From positions 1-9,571 of the forward strand of contig DCIQ01000198.1 in the NCBI GenBank assembly GCA_002317435.1: a DNA stretch of 9,571 nucleotides, read 5' to 3'. Shown in pieces: positions 6,776-9,571 of the stretch. The DNA comes from Bacteroidales bacterium UBA1722. GTDB lineage: Bacteria > Bacteroidota > Bacteroidia > Bacteroidales > UBA932. The notes beneath the pieces are model-generated. The model saw nothing but the letters and a program-made list of their open reading frames with translations. It was not told the origin of the DNA and made no database searches. Position 1 is the stretch's first letter; each line of letters starts with the position of its first letter. The translations under genes were made by a program, and so were the position numbers.

Positions 6776-7320
6776 TCACTGCCTGTTCCAGAATAACTCC
6801 TTTACAGGATCTTACCGAACTGTATCATGAACTTGGGATGGAGTACCCCAAGTTTTTCAAGATGGATGATTTGTGCCGGGCTTCACTTTTGGGTGCGGAA
6901 CTGGTGCTCCGGAAGGTGGGGATGGCTGACAGCGCCCCCAAGACCGATATGGCGCTCGTGATGCAGAACGGTTCTTCTTCACTCGATACAGATACCAAAT
7001 ATCTGGAAACCATATCTCCGGAGAACTATTTTCCGAGTCCCGCCACATTCTCATACACTCTGGCCAATATCCTGACAGGTGAAATATGTATCAGGTACAA
7101 GATATTCGGCGAAAGTTCGTTGTATATTTGCGAGAAATTCAGTCCCGAAGACTTGGTTCGTGCGGTGAATTGGGCTTTGAGGGACCATACGTGTACCGGA
7201 TGCCTCTGCGGATGGGCGGACTGTCATTATGGTGTCCACGACGTTATGATGATGCTGGCAAGCAGGGAAGGAGAAGGTCCCGACTTTTCGGCAGATACTT
7301 TGAATGATTTATATAAATAA
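6766..7320 (+). CDS. Half-size ketosynthase-like protein lacking the nucleophile
   Basis: A 184-residue protein resembling only the N-terminal half of a ketosynthase. SPATFSYTLANILTGEICIRYKIFGES (about 91-117) matches the dimer-interface region (PxxxxxxxxNxxxGxIxIRxGxxG), and CLCGWAD (146-152) lies where ketosynthases have the GG(G/A)E loop. Counting back from that loop against the neighbouring ketosynthase 2, the nucleophile position falls on K124; a Cys is two residues before it (C122). No C-terminal half with the two catalytic His motifs exists, and the frame ends at a normal stop. It therefore cannot carry out a standard condensation; a structural or chain-length-factor role with one of the adjacent ketosynthases is plausible. 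I recall short proteins of this kind in Bacteroidota flexirubin/aryl polyene clusters, usually listed as 3-oxoacyl-ACP synthase. GAGGAGG (6755-6761) precedes the ATG. Confidence 0.8.
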   Translation: MPVITACSRITPLQDLTELYHELGMEYPKFFKMDDLCRASLLGAELVLRKVGMADSAPKTDMALVMQNGSSSLDTDTKYLETISPENYFPSPATFSYTLANILTGEICIRYKIFGESSLYICEKFSPEDLVRAVNWALRDHTCTGCLCGWADCHYGVHDVMMMLASREGEGPDFSADTLNDLYK

Positions 7321-7326
7321 TTGATT

Positions 7327-7590
7327 ATGGCTGAATTGTCACTGGTGGAAGAATTGAAGGTAAAGATATTGAACGCTTTGAATCTCACGGATATGACTCC
7401 GGAAGATATAGATGCCGGGCAGCCTCTGTTCGGCAGCGGTCTCGGTCTGGACTCCATAGATGCCCTGGAACTGATAGTTCTTATGGAGAAGGATTACGGC
7501 ATAAAGATAAAGGATCCCGCAGAGGCTAAGACCATTTTCGTCTCCGTCAGTCACATGGCAGATTATATCGCCGAACACCGTACGAAATAA
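7327..7590 (+). CDS. Acyl carrier protein
   Basis: An 87-residue phosphopantetheine carrier protein. The attachment Ser is S43 in the motif GLGLDSIDALEL, matching the LDSL/I(D/E) signature, and the surrounding helices and acidic character are those of a discrete ACP. It would carry the starter and growing polyketide or fatty chain between the ketosynthases, ketoreductase and dehydratase encoded beside it; it needs a 4'-phosphopantetheinyl transferase from elsewhere. ATG 7327 is preferred over the in-frame TTG at 7321, because the latter adds only two residues and starts directly after the previous stop. Its stop overlaps the ketosynthase 2 start by 1 nt (TAATG), implying coupled translation. 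Distinct sequence and operon context indicate a pathway-specific ACP, not housekeeping AcpP. Confidence 0.95.
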   Translation: MAELSLVEELKVKILNALNLTDMTPEDIDAGQPLFGSGLGLDSIDALELIVLMEKDYGIKIKDPAEAKTIFVSVSHMADYIAEHRTK

Positions 7591-8786
7591 TGCGTGTTCC
7601 GGTTACCGGTCTGGGAATCATATCCGGTCTGGGGAGAGGTCCCCGGGCTTCTGTGGAGCGTCTCCTGTCAGAACGCACTGCAGTAGGCAGAATGCGTTTT
7701 CTGCAGTCGGTGCATTCCGACATCCCGGTGGCGGAGGTTCCCTATTCCGATGATGAACTGAAAGAAATATGTTCTGCGGAAGATATCCGCCTGCGTACTG
7801 CACTGATGGGGCGTGTCGCGCTGGACGATGCTCTGGAAGATGCCGGGCTTCGGGAGGATGTCCGTATTGCCGGAGGCAATAATAAAAGAATCGCGTTGGT
7901 CTTCGGAACTACGGTGGGGGGAATGGATCTGTACGAGAGGAGTTATCCCGATTTCGAGGATACCGGTGTGTCCTCTCTGGACTGCGGTTCCTGTACGGAG
8001 CAGATGATCGGCGGATTGTCCGGATTTGACGTGGTGACTACCATCTCCACCGCCTGTTCTTCCGCACTGAACGCCATTATCGCCGGTGCCAGACTCATCC
8101 GGGACGGGAGAGCGGATATAGCGGTCTGTGGGGGTGGGGAGTGTCTTTCCAGATATCATTTAAACGGTTTCAATTCCCTTATGATACTCGATGACAAACC
8201 GTGCCGTCCTTTCGATGATACCCGTGCCGGGCTGAATCTTGGGGAAGGTGCCGGGTTTCTGGTGCTGGAATCGGAGGAGTCGGTACGTTCCCGCGGGATT
8301 TCTCCCGTGGCATTCCTGGAAGGTTACGGAAATGCTTGTGATGCTTTTCATCAGACGGCCTCCTCTCCCGGAGGGGACGGGGCATATCTGGCGATGAAGC
8401 AGGCTCTGGAGTCGGCAGGTCTCGTACCGTCCGATATTGACTACGTCAATGCCCATGGGACCGGTACCCCGAACAACGATCCGAGCGAGACCAATGCGGC
8501 GCGGCGTCTTTTCGGAGATGCAATGCCCCCGATGTCTTCTACGAAAGGTTTTACAGGACACACTACAAGTGCTTCGGGCAGTATTGAAAGTATTATATCC
8601 ATATTGGCTATGAATGAGGGGTTTATCCCTACCAATCTGAATTTCGCAAAGCCTATGGAAGGGAGCGGTTTCATCCCTTCGACAGGAAATGTGAAAGGAT
8701 CGCTGAAGCACGTGATGGTGAATGCCTTCGGTTTCGGGGGGAATGACTCCTCTGTGGTTTTTGGAAGCGGGGAGGTGGTCTTATGA
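7590..8786 (+). CDS. Beta-ketoacyl-ACP synthase, KAS II/FabF-like (KS2)
   Basis: A 398-residue full-length ketosynthase. The triad is intact: C156 in TISTACSSALNA, H289 in VNAHGTGTPNND and H324 in STKGFTGHTTSASG, with K319. The Gly-rich ends GLGIISGLG (about 7-15) and NAFGFGGND (378-386) are standard for FabF and type II polyketide KS-alpha. It would extend acyl-ACP with malonyl units. It starts in the ACP stop codon (TAATG) and overlaps the next gene by 4 nt (ATGA), so ACP, ketosynthase and CLF-like protein are probably made in balanced amounts. The order KS then CLF-like matches type II KS-alpha/KS-beta pairs, so this is probably the main elongating subunit, with the CLF-like protein as partner (compare ApeO:ApeC). 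Which of the two ketosynthases acts as initiator is not decided by the sequence. Confidence 0.94.
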   Translation: MRVPVTGLGIISGLGRGPRASVERLLSERTAVGRMRFLQSVHSDIPVAEVPYSDDELKEICSAEDIRLRTALMGRVALDDALEDAGLREDVRIAGGNNKRIALVFGTTVGGMDLYERSYPDFEDTGVSSLDCGSCTEQMIGGLSGFDVVTTISTACSSALNAIIAGARLIRDGRADIAVCGGGECLSRYHLNGFNSLMILDDKPCRPFDDTRAGLNLGEGAGFLVLESEESVRSRGISPVAFLEGYGNACDAFHQTASSPGGDGAYLAMKQALESAGLVPSDIDYVNAHGTGTPNNDPSETNAARRLFGDAMPPMSSTKGFTGHTTSASGSIESIISILAMNEGFIPTNLNFAKPMEGSGFIPSTGNVKGSLKHVMVNAFGFGGNDSSVVFGSGEVVL

Positions 8787-9571
8787 AAGTATTTGTGAGG
8801 TCGGCGGCACAGATCTCCGCACAGCATCCGCTGTCCGAAGAGTGGTTCACTTCTCCGGAAAGGATAGGTGAGGGACTCGTTCTGTCGGAAGATCCGGATT
8901 TTTCGGGATGGATTCCCCCGATGGCGGCCCGCCGGATGAGCAGGATAATCAAGAGGGCGGTGGTGACTTCGAAAGTGGCTTTGGAGAAGGCTTCGGTGCC
9001 GTCTCCGGACGCTGTCGTCACCGGGACCGGTCTTGGGTGCGTGGATAATACGGACCGGTTTTTCAAGTCGATCCTGGAGAACGGTGAGGAATGTCTGCCC
9101 CCTACGTTTTTCATGAATTCCACACAGAATACCATAAGTTCACAGATAGCCCTCAGCCTCGGGTGCCACGGCTACAACAACACCTATTCGCACGGATGCA
9201 TCTCGTTCCAGAGTGCATTGTGGGACGGGTTCTCTCTGATACGTGAAGAGGCGGCCGGGAATGTTCTCGTGGGAGGTTTTGATGAGATGACGCCTGAGAA
9301 ATTCGCCGTATCAGGGAAATCCCCGTTTCTGAATGGTTCTCCGGCGGGGGAATGTGCCGTAAGTATGGTGTTGTCATCGGATGGGAACGATGCCCTGTGC
9401 GAACTGGGAGGGATGGATATTCTCCATAGCCCTTCGCGGGAGAGGCTGAAGGAGGCGGTCGGTGTGTTCTGTGATGCCTCCGGTGGTATCGGGGCTGTGG
9501 TCTGTCCTGTAGCGGATATTCTTCCCGAGTGTCTGTCCGCAAAGGGTGCCGGCATTCTGGAATATGAACGT
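8783..9571 (+). CDS. Chain-length-factor-like ketosynthase, N-terminal part (cut by window end)
   Basis: An open frame of 263 codons that continues past the right edge. It resembles the beta-ketoacyl synthase N-terminal-like family (Ketoacyl-synt_2 type) that accompanies ketosynthases in aryl polyene and flexirubin clusters. Recognisable parts are TPPTFF-like PPTFFMNSTQNTISSQIAL (about 106-124), the active-site loop TYSHGCISFQSAL (134-146) and VLVGGFDEM (161-169). An ungapped alignment from the GG loop to ketosynthase 2 places C139 exactly at the nucleophile position, unlike classical chain-length factors where Gln stands there. No AHGT or KxxGH motif is visible to the edge. The ATGA overlap with ketosynthase 2 and the preceding GGGGAGG (8769-8775) support the start. 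Likely role: partner of ketosynthase 2 in setting chain length; whether it retains any condensing or priming chemistry is open. Confidence 0.83.
   Translation, partial: MKVFVRSAAQISAQHPLSEEWFTSPERIGEGLVLSEDPDFSGWIPPMAARRMSRIIKRAVVTSKVALEKASVPSPDAVVTGTGLGCVDNTDRFFKSILENGEECLPPTFFMNSTQNTISSQIALSLGCHGYNNTYSHGCISFQSALWDGFSLIREEAAGNVLVGGFDEMTPEKFAVSGKSPFLNGSPAGECAVSMVLSSDGNDALCELGGMDILHSPSRERLKEAVGVFCDASGGIGAVVCPVADILPECLSAKGAGILEYER

Noticed and set aside
7668..8711. Two antisense open frames (163 and 183 codons) opposite ketosynthase 2
   Set aside because: They are shadows of a gene with a complete ketosynthase triad; no domain, no start context and no spacing consistent with real genes.
1..9571. 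CRISPR arrays, tRNA or rRNA genes
   Set aside because: No regularly spaced repeat series and no tRNA- or rRNA-like sequence was seen on either strand.

Overview
The window looks like chromosome of a member of the Bacteroidota, probably a Bacteroidales-like lineage of roughly 50% GC. Three things point that way: a two-module FtsX/MacB-type permease of the kind common in that phylum, a TAnnTTTG-type promoter -7 element (TATATTTG) ahead of the main operon, and few clear Shine-Dalgarno sequences. Genus cannot be fixed from the sequence alone.

Layout. Positions 1-417 hold a GC-rich scrap of a Mu gpF-like phage head morphogenesis gene, bracketed by a perfect 16-bp inverted repeat (1-16 and 402-417). 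The AT-rich stretch 418-641 follows, and it contains two perfect 17-bp palindromes set exactly 21 bp apart (430-446, 451-467). Next is a large ABC-type permease (642-2972) with no ATPase partner in the window. A 109-bp gap carrying the TATATTTG element then leads into a tight, same-strand operon that runs off the right edge.

The operon (3082 to beyond 9571) encodes a type II polyketide/fatty-acid-like pathway of the aryl polyene / flexirubin / dialkylresorcinol superfamily. In order: FabG-like ketoreductase, LpxL/HtrB-like lysophospholipid acyltransferase, ApeI/ApeP/FabZ-like hotdog dehydratase, 4HBT thioesterase, ketosynthase 1 (complete Cys-His-His triad), a 184-aa half-size ketosynthase with no nucleophile, acyl carrier protein, ketosynthase 2 (complete triad), and a chain-length-factor-like ketosynthase cut by the window end. 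Most genes from 4738 on overlap or nearly abut (11 nt, 12-nt gap, 16-nt gap, 10 nt, 6-nt gap, 1 nt, 4 nt), consistent with one transcript and coupled translation.

Inferred joint function: the ACP carries a starter (an aryl group in aryl polyenes) that the ketosynthases extend iteratively with malonyl units. The ketoreductase and dehydratase process each cycle to leave a conjugated polyene; the thioesterase and/or acyltransferase release it or attach it to a membrane lipid. Genes expected for such a cluster but not visible here (aryl-ACP ligase, ammonia lyase, exporter, LolA-like carrier) would have to lie downstream. The product is therefore inferred, not demonstrated. The main oddities are the half-size ketosynthase, the Cys retained in the CLF-like protein, the His-to-Gln change in the dehydratase, the tandem palindromes, and the inverted-repeat-bounded phage scrap.
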